Below, piece by piece: positions 42,847 through 52,149 of a stretch of 64,000 bases of DNA. The DNA is taken from positions 6,594-70,593 of the forward strand of contig DASXLW010000120.1 of NCBI GenBank assembly GCA_036496025.1, in the 5' to 3' direction. A model generated the notes under the pieces. That model was not told where the DNA came from and ran no database searches. It was given only the letters and a program-made list of their open reading frames with translations. How positions within the stretch are numbered: position 1 is the first letter of the stretch; the number at the start of each line of letters is the position of its first letter. Origin of the DNA: PALSA-505 sp036496025. GTDB taxonomy: Bacteria > Actinomycetota > Actinomycetes > Streptosporangiales > Streptosporangiaceae. Position numbers and translations under genes: made by a program.

Positions 42847-43809
42847 GTGGCGACGCGAACCCGTGACGTGGCGGCATCGGAGGCCTCGCTCAGCCGCCGG
42901 CGCCTGAGGGCGGCGGCCAGCGCCCGGGCCCGCGTCACCCGCTCGGAGCACTTCACCGGGTGGGCGTTCGTGACGCCCGGGGTGGCGATCATCCTGCTGT
43001 TCGGCGCGGTTCCCGTGGTCTGGTCCGCGGTCATGTCGTTCCAGCAAAACAACCTGCTGTCGCCGGACACGCCCTACGTCGGGCTGCACAACTACCGGAC
43101 CCTGCTGCACGACCCTGTCGTGGCCCAGGCGGTCGAGCACACGCTCGTCTACACGGCCCTGTTCGTCCCCGGCAGCATGGTGGTCGGCCTGTTCCTGGCC
43201 GTGGCGATGAACAGGAGCATCCGGTTCATCAACTTCTACCGGACCGCCGCCTACGCCACGATGGCGATATCCACGATCAGCGAGGCGCTGGTCTTCATCT
43301 GGCTGTTCGACCCGTCCTACGGCGTGGTGAACTACCTGTTCAGCCTGGTCGGCATTCCGCAGCAGCAGTTCCTCAACTCGCCATCGGAGGCGCTGTACGT
43401 GATCGTCGCGATGACGATCTGGGGCTGGACCGGCTTCTCCGTGGTGATCTACCTGGCCGCGCTGCAGGGGATCCCGCAGCACCTGATCGACGCGGCGGCG
43501 ACCGACGGGGCCAGCGCCTGGGCGACGTTCCGGCGGGTGACGGTGCCGCTGCTCAGCCCCGCGTCGCTGTTCCTGGCGGTCTGGCTCACGATCAACGCGC
43601 TGCAGTTGTTCGACGAGGTCTACCTGAGCACGCAGGGCGGTCCGCTGAACTCCACCACCGTGCTCGTGTACTACCTGTTTGAGCAGGCGTTCGTGAACTT
43701 CAACTTCGGCTATGCATCCGCAATCGCCTACTTCCTGTTCCTCATCATCCTGGTGGTCACCGCGATCCAGTTCCGGGTCGGCCGGCGGCTCACCTACTAC
43801 CGGTCATGA
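42847..43809 (+). CDS. Sugar ABC transporter permease, MalF type
   Basis: 320 residues from GTG 42847, one base after the previous stop. Six transmembrane helices after a basic N-terminus; GWAFVTPGVAIILLFGAVPVVWSAVMSF and the EAA loop LAALQGIPQHLIDAAATDGASAWATFRRVTVPLLSPA, which docks the ATPase. It overlaps the next permease by four bases. Confidence 0.94.
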   Translation: MATRTRDVAASEASLSRRRLRAAASARARVTRSEHFTGWAFVTPGVAIILLFGAVPVVWSAVMSFQQNNLLSPDTPYVGLHNYRTLLHDPVVAQAVEHTLVYTALFVPGSMVVGLFLAVAMNRSIRFINFYRTAAYATMAISTISEALVFIWLFDPSYGVVNYLFSLVGIPQQQFLNSPSEALYVIVAMTIWGWTGFSVVIYLAALQGIPQHLIDAAATDGASAWATFRRVTVPLLSPASLFLAVWLTINALQLFDEVYLSTQGGPLNSTTVLVYYLFEQAFVNFNFGYASAIAYFLFLIILVVTAIQFRVGRRLTYYRS

Positions 43810-44684
43810 GCGCGCAGACGCATGCGGGCGCCCGCAGGAACTGGCGCTGGCTTCCGTTCAGCCCGTGGCACCTCGTGCTGCTGCCGGCCAGCCTGATCCT
43901 GATCTTCCCGTTCTTCTGGATGCTGGTGACGTCGCTGGAGACTTCGCCTGAGGCGCTGCACTTCCCGCCGATCCTGACCCCGCACGTGCTCAGGTTCGGC
44001 AATTACGCCGCCGCCTGGCAGGCAGCGCCGTTCGGGCGGTTCTTCCTGAACAGCGCCATCGTGGCGGTGGTCACCGTGATCTGCAACCTGGTGCTGTGCT
44101 CGCTGGCCGGGTACGCGTTCGCACGGATCCGGTTCCTCGGCCGGACCGCCCTGTTCGTACTGATCATGACCACGCTGATGGTGCCGTTCCAGGTGACGAT
44201 GATCCCGCAGTTCCTCATCACCAAGTGGCTCGGCGTGAACGTGCTGGCCGGGGTCGGGATCAATCACATCGGGGCGCTGATTCTGCCGAACGCGGCCACC
44301 GCGTTCGGCGTGTTCTTCCTGCGGCAGTTCTTCAAGACGATGCCGGTCGAGTACGAGGAATCGGCGCGGGTTGACGGGGCGAACCGGCTGACCGTGCTGT
44401 GGCGGATCGTGTTGCCGCTGGCCACGCCGGCGCTCGCCACGCTGGCCGCGCTGACCTTCCTGGATTCGTGGAACAACTTCCTGTGGCCGCTGATCGTCAT
44501 CAACCAGACGAACCAGATGACGCTGCCGCTCGGCCTGGCCACGTTCCAGGGCGCGCACGCCACCGAGTGGACGCTGCTGATGGCGGGCAACGTGATGAGC
44601 CTGATCCCGATGCTGATCGTCTTCTTCGCGGCCCAGCGTTACTTCATCAGGTCGGTGGCGGCGACCGGGCTCACGGGGGCGTAG
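43806..44684 (+). CDS. Sugar ABC transporter permease, MalG type
   Basis: 292 residues from ATG 43806 (ATGA overlap). Six helices and the EAA motif VEYEESARVDGANRLTVLWRIVLPLATPA. With the MalF-type protein it forms the membrane channel. Its last 14 bases overlap the 3' end of the convergent aldolase gene. Confidence 0.94.
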   Translation: MSAQTHAGARRNWRWLPFSPWHLVLLPASLILIFPFFWMLVTSLETSPEALHFPPILTPHVLRFGNYAAAWQAAPFGRFFLNSAIVAVVTVICNLVLCSLAGYAFARIRFLGRTALFVLIMTTLMVPFQVTMIPQFLITKWLGVNVLAGVGINHIGALILPNAATAFGVFFLRQFFKTMPVEYEESARVDGANRLTVLWRIVLPLATPALATLAALTFLDSWNNFLWPLIVINQTNQMTLPLGLATFQGAHATEWTLLMAGNVMSLIPMLIVFFAAQRYFIRSVAATGLTGA

Positions 44685-45549
44685 CCCCGGCGGCGCCGCT
44701 GTCCCGGGCGGCGCCGCCGGCGCCGAGCACGCCGAGCAGCCGGGTGATCTCGCGGGCGACAGCGTCCCGCCCCGCCGCCGTGTAGCGCCTCGGATCGACT
44801 ACCGCACGGTCCGCGGCCATGGACGCACGGATGGCGGCGGTGAACTCCTCGTTCAGCCGCGTCGCTATGTTGATCTTCGTCAGGCCGGCCCGGACCGCGG
44901 CGGCGAGCATCGCGTCCGGCACGCCGGATGAGCCGTGCAGGACGAGGGGCACGGCGACCGCGGCGCGGATCTGGCTGATCAGCTCCAGGTCAAGCACGGC
45001 GTCGCGGGTGAGCATGGCGTGCGAGCTGCCGACCGCCACCGCCAGGGTGTCCACCCCGGTCGCGGCGGCATAGTCGGCCGCTTCCCGCGGCTTAGTCCTG
45101 ATGCCCGGGGCGTGCGCGCCGTCCTTGCCGCCGATCTCGCCGATCTCGGCCTCGATCCACATCCCGCGGTCGTGGCACCAGGCGGCGATGCCGGCCGTCG
45201 CCTCGACGTTCTGCGCGTAGGGCCGGGCCGACGCGTCGAACATGACCGAGCCGAAACCCAGTCGGCCGGCCTCGCTGACGAGTTCCCCCGTGGTGGCGTG
45301 GTCCAGGTGCACGGCGACCGGCACGGCCGCGGCGGCCGCGATCGCCAGCGCCGCCTGCCCGATCGGCCGCAGCGCGCCGTGATAGCGGACGCAGTTCTCG
45401 CTGATCTGCAGCACGACCGGGGCCGCGGCCGCCTCCGCGCCGGCGACGATCGCCTCGGCGTGCTCGATGCCGATGACGTTGAACGCGCCGGCCCCGTGCC
45501 CCGCCGCGCGGGCCGCGGTCACGATGGTTCCCAGTCCCGTGGCAGGCAT
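44671..45549 (-). CDS. Class II ketose-bisphosphate aldolase (GatY/KbaY-like)
   Basis: 292 residues from ATG 45549, which overlaps the stop of the upstream kinase by one base (TAATG). Zinc-dependent aldolase motifs: AGAFNVIGIEHAEAIV, zinc ligands in PVAVHLDHATTGELV and VLHGSSGVPD, and phosphate-binding ITRLNEEF-type segment INIATRLNEEF. The family splits tagatose- or fructose-1,6-bisphosphate. Partners in the operon are a PfkB kinase and a SIS protein, fitting a tagatose-6-phosphate route. Confidence 0.9.
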   Translation of the reverse strand: MPATGLGTIVTAARAAGHGAGAFNVIGIEHAEAIVAGAEAAAAPVVLQISENCVRYHGALRPIGQAALAIAAAAAVPVAVHLDHATTGELVSEAGRLGFGSVMFDASARPYAQNVEATAGIAAWCHDRGMWIEAEIGEIGGKDGAHAPGIRTKPREAADYAAATGVDTLAVAVGSSHAMLTRDAVLDLELISQIRAAVAVPLVLHGSSGVPDAMLAAAVRAGLTKINIATRLNEEFTAAIRASMAADRAVVDPRRYTAAGRDAVAREITRLLGVLGAGGAARDSGAAGATPP

Positions 45550-46538
45550 TAGATCGTCTCCCGCGTGGTGTCCGGCATCAGGCCGTCCCGCCGGACGACC
45601 GTGACCTGGCCCAGCGCCTGCTCGTAGTCGGCCCGGCGGAACTCGCCGGCGACCGGCGCGGCGGCCGCCGCGGAGCCGAGCGCGACCGCGTGCCGCAGCC
45701 GTTCGGCCCAGGGGTGGCCGAGCACCAGGTGGTGGGTGAGGCCGGCCACCACCGCGTCGCCCGCCCCGGTCGGGTTGGCGGCCACCGCCCCCGGGTGCAC
45801 GGCCTGCCACACCCCGTCCTCGGTCACCGCCAGCAGCCCGCGGGCGCCGAGCGAGACCACGACCGCCTGCGCTCCGGCCTCCCTGAGCTCTAGAGCCGCG
45901 ACGGCGACCGCCGCGCGGCCGGTGCTGTCCGCGTCGGTCAGCCGGCGGCCGACCGCGGCGGAAAGCTCGGCCAGGTTCGGCTTGACCACCGCCGGATTCG
46001 CCGCCAGGCCGCGCAGCAGCGGCTCGCCGTCCGCGTCGAGCACGGCGGGCACGCCGGCGCGCGCCGCGATCCCGGTCAGCTCCGCGTAGCTGCCGGCCTC
46101 CAGGCCCGGGGGCAGGCTTCCGGTCAGCACGACGGCCGTGGTCGCGGCCAGCTCGGCCTGATACCGGGCCAGGAACGCCGCGTACTCGGCAGCCGAGACG
46201 CGCGGTCCCGGCTCGTTGAACAGTGCGGTCTGGCCCCGGTCGCGGTCGATGACCGCCAGGGTCCGCCGGGTCTCGCCGGCGATCTCAGTGAACGCACCGC
46301 GGACGCCGGTCCCGGCCAGCGCGGACCGCACCGCGTAGCCGGTCAGCTCCCCGGCCAGGCCCAGGACAAGCACGTCGGCCCCCAGCGCGTGCAGCGTCCG
46401 CGCGACGTTGATCCCCTTGCCGCCGGGGCGCGACCGCACCGCAGGTGGCCGGTTCACCCCGGCCCAATCCACCTGCGGCAGCTCGTAGGTGAGGTCGAGC
46501 GCCGGGTTGAGCGTGACGACCAGGATCGGCCGGTTCAC
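45549..46538 (-). CDS. 1-phosphofructokinase / tagatose-6-phosphate kinase family (PfkB)
   Basis: 329 residues from GTG 46538. It starts ILVVTLNPALDLTYELPQV like FruK/LacC enzymes, with substrate motif RPGGKGINVARTLHALGADV and the catalytic ANPTGAGDAVVAGLTHHL. It phosphorylates a ketose phosphate to the bisphosphate used by the downstream aldolase. The gap to the upstream SIS gene is 10 bases. Confidence 0.9.
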   Translation of the reverse strand: MNRPILVVTLNPALDLTYELPQVDWAGVNRPPAVRSRPGGKGINVARTLHALGADVLVLGLAGELTGYAVRSALAGTGVRGAFTEIAGETRRTLAVIDRDRGQTALFNEPGPRVSAAEYAAFLARYQAELAATTAVVLTGSLPPGLEAGSYAELTGIAARAGVPAVLDADGEPLLRGLAANPAVVKPNLAELSAAVGRRLTDADSTGRAAVAVAALELREAGAQAVVVSLGARGLLAVTEDGVWQAVHPGAVAANPTGAGDAVVAGLTHHLVLGHPWAERLRHAVALGSAAAAAPVAGEFRRADYEQALGQVTVVRRDGLMPDTTRETI

Positions 46539-46548
46539 CGGGACACGC

Positions 46549-47553
46549 TCAGCCCGGGCGGGCGGTGTCCAGGATCACCGACCGGGACAGGTTCCTCGGC
46601 CGGTCCGGGTCGAGCCCGCGAGCGCGCGCGGCCACGGCCGCCAGCCGGTGCACCCGCACCAGCTCGGCCATGGGCTCCTCCTCGCTCTGCCAGACCAGCC
46701 CGCCGGTGGCGGCGATCTCGCGGGCCAGGCCGTCCGGCGGCGGTCCGAACAGCCAGACCACGCCGCCGGGCCCGGTCACGGCGATCGGGCCATGCCGGTA
46801 CTCCATGGCCGGGTACGCCTCCGTCCACAGCCCGGCCGCCTCCCTGAGCTTCAGCGCCGCCTCGCTGGCCAGTCCGCAGGTCCAGCCGGTGCCGAGGAAG
46901 GTGAACTGCCGGGCTTCGATCATCTGCGCGGGCAGCGGGGCGGCCAGTACCCGACACGCCGCCCGGGCAACCGGGGCTAGATCCTCGCCCAGGTGCGCAC
47001 GGAGCAGCGCCAGCTCGCTGGTGGCGAACCTGGTCTGCACGACCGACCGCTCATCGGCGAAGTCCAGCGCGACGACCGCGTCGGCAGCCGCCGCGACGGG
47101 GCTGCCCGGGTCGGCCGTGATCGCGACGGTCGGGGCCGTGCGGCCGGCCCGGGCGAGCAGGTCGAGGATCTCGGTGGTGGTACCCGACCGGGACAGCGCC
47201 AGGATGCGGTCGTACCGACGGCCGGCCGGGAACTCGGACGCGGCGAAGGCATCGGTCTCGCCGTGCCCGGCCGCCTCGCGCGCGGCCGCATACGACTGGG
47301 CGATGAACCACGAGGTGCCGCAGCCCGCGACCGCCACCCGCTCACCTCGGGCCGGCAGGATTCCGGCTACCTCCGCGGCCAGCCCGGCGGCCCGCAGCCA
47401 GCACTCGGGCTGGCTGGCGACTTCCGCCTCGATGCTGCCGCCGCCGTCCGTGCCGCTGCCGTCCGTGCCGCTGCCGTCCGTGCCGCTGCGGCCACCGGCC
47501 GTGCCGCTGGCGCCGTCGTCCGTGCCGCCGGGCATCCGGTCGCTCGCGTCCAC
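46549..47553 (-). CDS. SIS-domain sugar isomerase/deaminase-like protein
   Basis: 334 residues from GTG 47553. Two SIS domains: RVAVAGCGTSWFIAQSYAAA with LALSRSGTTTEILDLL, and FTFLGTGWTCGLASEAALKLREAAGLWTEAYPAMEYRHGPIA, as in GlmS isomerase domains and AgaS. It probably isomerises or deaminates an amino-sugar phosphate, for instance galactosamine-6-phosphate to tagatose-6-phosphate. The N-terminus has a SGTDG tandem repeat, likely disordered. First gene of the minus-strand operon. Confidence 0.85.
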   Translation of the reverse strand: MDASDRMPGGTDDGASGTAGGRSGTDGSGTDGSGTDGGGSIEAEVASQPECWLRAAGLAAEVAGILPARGERVAVAGCGTSWFIAQSYAAAREAAGHGETDAFAASEFPAGRRYDRILALSRSGTTTEILDLLARAGRTAPTVAITADPGSPVAAAADAVVALDFADERSVVQTRFATSELALLRAHLGEDLAPVARAACRVLAAPLPAQMIEARQFTFLGTGWTCGLASEAALKLREAAGLWTEAYPAMEYRHGPIAVTGPGGVVWLFGPPPDGLAREIAATGGLVWQSEEEPMAELVRVHRLAAVAARARGLDPDRPRNLSRSVILDTARPG

Positions 47554-47599
47554 CCCTGTGTACCCCAGTCTCCGGGCGCGCTGGCCTGGCTATGCTCGC

Positions 47600-47646
47600 T
47601 TTTGCTTGGTATGTAGCAAAATCAATCGTATGTTAACAGCTAGAAT
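47600..47646 (+). promoter_or_regulatory. Operator and -10 region between SIS operon and deoR
   Basis: A perfect inverted repeat TTTTGCT-N8-AGCAAAA (47600-47621) sits in the divergent gap, and a -10-like TAGAAT follows at 47641-47646 toward the regulator gene. The adjacent DeoR-family protein is the obvious candidate to bind it. Confidence 0.55.
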
Positions 47647-47798
47647 CGCGACCACGAAGCAGCCCGATTGCTCATTACGCGGGCGCCGTGAGAGGCTACG
47701 GGCCCGGAGCAGCGGTCCCATGGCCTGCGGCAACGGCCGGCTGGCCCGCCGGTCCTCGTTCCAGGCAATACAGAGCAGATACCACTCAGGAGCTGCCG

Positions 47799-48584
47799 GT
47801 GACCCGCTACAGCCGCTGGAATGAGCTGCTCGAACTGCTGGCCGCGGACGGCCAGCTGCAGGTGGAGCGGGCGGCGCAGGTGCTCGGCGTGTCCACCGCG
47901 ACGGTCCGCCGGGACTTCGACGAGCTGGCCAGTCAGCAGATGCTCACCCGGATCCGGGGCGGCGCCGTGGCCCAGGGCGTCACCTACGACCTGCCGCTGC
48001 GGTACAAGACCGAGCGGCATCCCACGGAGAAGCAGCGCATCGCCGCGACGGCGGCCGGGCTGGTGCGGACCGGCCAGATCGCCGCGCTCAACGGGGGCAC
48101 CACCACGACCGAGGTAGCGCGCGCGCTCGCCACCCGAGCCGACCTGAACGCCGGCTCGCCCTCACCCGCGGTGACCGTGGTCACCAACGCTCTCAACATC
48201 GCCACCGAGCTGGCGGTCCGCCAGCACATTAAGATCGTGACCACGGGCGGCGTGGCCCGGCCGCAGTCCTACGAACTCATCGGCCCGCTGGCCACGGGCG
48301 TGCTGGACCAGGTGACGCTCGACATCGCGATCCTCGGAGTGGACGGGATCGACCCGGTAGCCGGCGCCACCGCGCACCATGAGGGGGAGGCGAGCATCAA
48401 CAAGCTCATGGCCGACCGCGCGGACCAGGTCGTGGTGGTCGCGGACAGCTCCAAGGTCGGCCGCCGCGCGTTCGCCCGGATCTGCGCCGCGTCGGACATC
48501 GACGTGCTGGTCACGGACGCCGGGATCGCCGCGGCGGACGCAGCCAGGTTCGGCGAGGCGGGCACCCGTGTGATCACCGGCTGA
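47799..48584 (+). CDS. DeoR family transcriptional regulator
   Basis: 261 residues from GTG 47799, with AGGAG six bases upstream. An N-terminal helix-turn-helix (LQVERAAQVLGVSTATVRRDFDELASQQMLTRIRGGAVA) and a C-terminal sugar-phosphate-binding domain (IAALNGGTTTTEVARAL, VVVADSSKVGRRAFARI). Such proteins repress sugar operons until a sugar phosphate binds. Divergent from the SIS-kinase-aldolase operon, which it probably controls. Confidence 0.93.
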   Translation: MTRYSRWNELLELLAADGQLQVERAAQVLGVSTATVRRDFDELASQQMLTRIRGGAVAQGVTYDLPLRYKTERHPTEKQRIAATAAGLVRTGQIAALNGGTTTTEVARALATRADLNAGSPSPAVTVVTNALNIATELAVRQHIKIVTTGGVARPQSYELIGPLATGVLDQVTLDIAILGVDGIDPVAGATAHHEGEASINKLMADRADQVVVVADSSKVGRRAFARICAASDIDVLVTDAGIAAADAARFGEAGTRVITG

Positions 48585-48638
48585 CGATCAGCCGGGGAGA
48601 CCGTGTCACCCGATAGCTCAGAAACTGCGCAAATCTTG

Positions 48639-48668
48639 TTGACTAATGATTGCCAGATGGCTTAACTT
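48639..48668 (+). promoter_or_regulatory. Promoter candidate for the second PfkB kinase
   Basis: TTGACT at 48639-48644 and TAACTT at 48663-48668 are separated by 18 bases, in a short AT-rich island between deoR and the kinase gene. The spacing and hexamers fit a primary-sigma promoter. Confidence 0.5.
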
Positions 48669-48749
48669 CACTGGTTTCGATCAGACGGGATGCGGTCCGC
48701 TGCGCGCCGGTGTTCGGACCACGCGGCGCGCGGAGATCGGGAGGTGCGG

Positions 48750-49736
48750 GTGACGCAGGACCGGGTCCCGGGGGGCTCCGATCTGGTCATCGTGGGCGAC
48801 TGCAACCCGGATGTGCTGGTGCTCGGGGCCGACGTGATCCCGGAGTTCGGCCAGCGCGAGAAGCTCGTCGACCGGATATCCCTGGTGGTCGGCGGGTCCG
48901 CCGCGATCATGGCCGTGGCGGCCGCGCGGCTCGGGGTACGCGTCGCCCTGGTGGCCGCGATCGGCGACGACCCGGCCGGCCGCTTCATGCTCGGCCAGCT
49001 GGCGGCCGAGGGCGTGGACGTCACGGCGGTCGCCATGCGGGCCGGCGTCCCGACCGGCATGACCGTGGCGTTGTCGCACGGAGACGACCGGGCCATCTTG
49101 ACCGCGACCGGGGCGGTGGCTTCGCTGGCCGCGGCCGACGTGCCGCAGGCGCTGGTCCGCGGGGCCAGGTACCTGCACGTGAGCTCGTACTTCCTCATCG
49201 AGCCGTCGCTCGGCGATCACCTCGGCTCGATCTTCGCCGCCGCCCGGACCGCCGGGGTCACCACGTCCCTGGACACGAACTGGGATCCGGCCGGCAAGTG
49301 GGGCGGCGAGCGGCTCCGCTCCGTGCTCGCCCAGACCGACCTGCTGATCCCCAACGAGGCGGAGGCGCTACGGATCGCGGGCCGGGACACCCTGCCGGAG
49401 GCGGTGGGCGTGCTGGCCGCGGCCGGATCCAGGCTGGTCGTCAAGCGCGGATCCCGCGGCGCGCTGTGCATCGAGGACGGGCGGCGGCATGCCGTCGGGG
49501 TCCCGCCGGTCCGCCCGGTCGACGCCACCGGAGCCGGCGACTGCTTCAACGCCGGCCTCATCGCCGGGCTGCTGCGCGGCCTGGCCCTGCCGGCGGCGGC
49601 CGCGCTCGGCTGCGCCGTGGCAGCCGCATCCACACAGGCACCCGGGGGAACCGGCAGCGCCCCCGATCTGGCCGCCGCGCTCGCCAGCGCCGAGACCGCC
49701 ACCATCACTAGCGAGGCCGAGGCGAAAGGCCGGTAG
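48750..49736 (+). CDS. PfkB family carbohydrate kinase (ribokinase type)
   Basis: 328 residues from GTG 48750, five bases after GGGAGG. Ribokinase-fold motifs: VVGGSAAIMAVAAARLGVRVALVAAIGDDPAG and the catalytic PVDATGAGDCFNAGLIAGLL. It likely phosphorylates the imported sugar, providing the first step that the neighbouring aldolase operon lacks. Substrate unknown. The C-terminus is Ala-rich and followed by tandem repeats. Confidence 0.9.
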   Translation: MTQDRVPGGSDLVIVGDCNPDVLVLGADVIPEFGQREKLVDRISLVVGGSAAIMAVAAARLGVRVALVAAIGDDPAGRFMLGQLAAEGVDVTAVAMRAGVPTGMTVALSHGDDRAILTATGAVASLAAADVPQALVRGARYLHVSSYFLIEPSLGDHLGSIFAAARTAGVTTSLDTNWDPAGKWGGERLRSVLAQTDLLIPNEAEALRIAGRDTLPEAVGVLAAAGSRLVVKRGSRGALCIEDGRRHAVGVPPVRPVDATGAGDCFNAGLIAGLLRGLALPAAAALGCAVAAASTQAPGGTGSAPDLAAALASAETATITSEAEAKGR

Positions 49737-49747
49737 CCGAAGCCCCG

Positions 49748-49851
49748 GCAGCGGAGGCACCGGCAGCGGAGGCACCGGCAGCGGGAGCACCGGCAGCGGG
49801 AGCACCGGCAGCGGGAGCACCGGCAGCGGAGCACCGGCAGCGGGAGCAGCG
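49748..49851. repeat. 15-bp tandem repeat between pfkB and recQ
   Basis: Seven head-to-tail units of GCAGCGGGAGCACCG or close variants; unit six is 14 bases long. It lies in the 171-base gap before recQ and is not translated. There are no spacers, so it is a simple tandem repeat and not a CRISPR. Confidence 0.9.
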
Positions 49852-49907
49852 CCCCGGCCGGTGACCCGGCCGCGCCACTGTCGCCGGCTCCTGGTACGAA
49901 GGAGCGC

Positions 49908-52067
49908 ATGGTCGACGATGCCGGTGCTGCGCCCGTGAGCCGCGCGGACCCAGGACCAGTTTCGCTTCGTGACCAGGCGGAACGTTACCTGCGCGCGCTC
50001 GCCGGCCCGGACGCGCGATTGCGCGAGGACCAGTGGACCGCGATCCGGGCGCTGGTCGAGCAGCATGGCCGCGCGCTGGTCGTGCAGCGCACCGGCTGGG
50101 GCAAGTCGGCCGTCTACTTCACCTCGGCCGCGCTGCTGCGCGCCGGCGGCGCGGGCCCGGCGGTCATCGTCTCGCCGCTGCTCGCCTTGATGCGCAACCA
50201 GATCGAGGCGGCAGGCCGGGCGGGCATCCGCGCCCGCACGGTGAACTCCGCCAATACCGAGCAGTGGGACGAGATCTACGCCGAGGTGGAAGCGGGCGAG
50301 GCGGATGTGCTGCTGGTCAGCCCGGAACGGCTGAACAACCCAGGCTTCCGCGACCTGGTGCTGCCCAAGCTGACGGCCGCGGCCGGGATGCTGGTGGTGG
50401 ACGAGGCGCACTGCATCTCCGACTGGGGCCACGACTTCCGGCCCGACTACCGGCGGCTGCGCACCCTGCTGGACGAACTGCCCGCCGGCGTTCCCGTCCT
50501 CGCGACCACGGCGACCGCGAACGCCAGGGTCACCCGCGACATCGCCGACCAGCTTGGCACCGGCACCACGGCGCACACGCTGGTGCTGCGCGGCCCGCTG
50601 GACCGCCGCAGCCTGCACCTGGCCGTCGTGCGCCTGCCCGCCGCCGGCCAGCGGCTGGCCTGGCTGGACGAGCACCTCGGCGAGCTGCCGCGCTCGGGCA
50701 TCGTCTACACCCTGACCGTGGCGGCGGCGCACGAGACCGCGGCCTTCCTGCGCGAGCGCGGCCATGACGTCGCCGCATACACCGGAAAGGACGACCACGC
50801 GCAGCGCCAGGCGGCCGAGGACGCGCTGCTCGCCGGCGAGCTACGGGCCCTGGTCGCCACCAGCGCCCTCGGCATGGGATTCGACCACCCCGACCTGGGA
50901 TTCGTCGTGCACCTGGGAGCCCCGCAGTCACCGGTCGCGTACTACCAGCAGATCGGCCGGGCCGGCCGCGGCGTGGACCGCGCCGAGGTCATCCTGCTCC
51001 CCGGGCGGGAGGACGCGGACATCTGGGCCTACTTCGGCTCGCTGGCCTTCCCGCCGGAGCCGGTCGTCCGCCGCACGCTGGCCGCGCTCGCCGAGGCGGG
51101 CCGGCCGCTGTCGCTCGCCGCGCTGGAGACCAGGGTCGATCTCAGCCGGGGCCGGCTGGAGATGATGCTCAAGGTGCTCGACGTGGACGGCGCGGTCCGC
51201 CGGGTCAGCGGCGGGTGGGAGGCCACGGGGCTGACCTGGGCCTACGACGCCGACCGCTACGCGCGGGTAGCCGCTGAGCGTTCGCGCGAGCAGGGGGCGA
51301 TGCTCGACTACATCGATACCAGACAGTGCCGGATGGAGTACCTTCGGCGCGAGCTGGATGACCCGGCCGCGGCCAGCTGCGGGCGCTGTGACAACTGCAC
51401 GGGGCGGTTCTGGTCGCAGCAGGTCTCGCCGGCAGGCGCTACGGCCGCGCGCGAGCGGCTGCTCCGCCCCGGCGTCGAAGTGACGCCGCGGAAGATGTGG
51501 CCGCCCGGGATGAAGGAACTGGGCGTCGACGTCTCGGGCAAGATCCCGGCCGAGGTGTCGGCCGAGGCGGGCCGGGCCCTGGGCCGGCCGACCGACCTGG
51601 GCTGGGGCCCACGGCTGCGTGCGCTGCTGAACGGCGACACGCCTGACGCCGCCGTGCCCGGGGATCTCGTCGATGCGGTGGTCAAGGTGCTGGCCGCGTG
51701 GGACTGGGCTGACCGGCCGGCCGGCGTGATCACCCTCCCGTCACGGTCCCGCCCGCAGCTCATCGAGAGCCTGGGCCGGCAGATCGCCGAAGTCGGCCAG
51801 ATGCCCTACCTCGGCCCGCTCGAGTACGCCGGCCGGAACCGCCCGGCCGCCTCCCAGTTCAATAGCGCCCAGCGGCTGCGCGCGCTCTGGGACGCGTTCA
51901 CCGTTCCCGGGTCCGTGCGCGCCGCCCTCCCCGCGCTCGCCGGACCCGTGCTGCTGGTCGACGACCGCATCGACACCGGCTGGACCATGACCGTCGCGGC
52001 CAGGCTGCTCCGCGCGGCCGGCGCCGCAGGCGTGCTGCCGTTCGCCCTCGCGGTCAGCACCGGCTGA
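49908..52067 (+). CDS. RecQ family ATP-dependent DNA helicase with PRTase-like tail
   Basis: 719 residues from ATG 49908 after AAGGAG. Helicase motifs: Walker A QRTGWGKSAVYF (60-71), DEAH box VVDEAHCISDWGHDFRPDYRRL (about 164) and motif VI YYQQIGRAGRG. A RecQ zinc region (CRMEYL and CGRCDNC) and winged helix follow. The last about 120 residues end with GPVLLVDDRIDTGWTMTVAARLLRAAGA, the PRPP-binding motif of type I phosphoribosyltransferases. It unwinds DNA 3' to 5' in repair; the role of the tail is unknown. Confidence 0.92.
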   Translation: MVDDAGAAPVSRADPGPVSLRDQAERYLRALAGPDARLREDQWTAIRALVEQHGRALVVQRTGWGKSAVYFTSAALLRAGGAGPAVIVSPLLALMRNQIEAAGRAGIRARTVNSANTEQWDEIYAEVEAGEADVLLVSPERLNNPGFRDLVLPKLTAAAGMLVVDEAHCISDWGHDFRPDYRRLRTLLDELPAGVPVLATTATANARVTRDIADQLGTGTTAHTLVLRGPLDRRSLHLAVVRLPAAGQRLAWLDEHLGELPRSGIVYTLTVAAAHETAAFLRERGHDVAAYTGKDDHAQRQAAEDALLAGELRALVATSALGMGFDHPDLGFVVHLGAPQSPVAYYQQIGRAGRGVDRAEVILLPGREDADIWAYFGSLAFPPEPVVRRTLAALAEAGRPLSLAALETRVDLSRGRLEMMLKVLDVDGAVRRVSGGWEATGLTWAYDADRYARVAAERSREQGAMLDYIDTRQCRMEYLRRELDDPAAASCGRCDNCTGRFWSQQVSPAGATAARERLLRPGVEVTPRKMWPPGMKELGVDVSGKIPAEVSAEAGRALGRPTDLGWGPRLRALLNGDTPDAAVPGDLVDAVVKVLAAWDWADRPAGVITLPSRSRPQLIESLGRQIAEVGQMPYLGPLEYAGRNRPAASQFNSAQRLRALWDAFTVPGSVRAALPALAGPVLLVDDRIDTGWTMTVAARLLRAAGAAGVLPFALAVSTG

Positions 52068-52149
52068 TACCGGCGCAGGACGCCACCGGGTACGGCCGAG
52101 CATGAGGACTGCCAGGACAGTGCTAATGCTCCGCGTTAACCGGCGGCGG

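Noticed and set aside
49748..49851. CRISPR array
   Set aside because: Units are contiguous 15-bp repeats with no spacers and no cas genes nearby.
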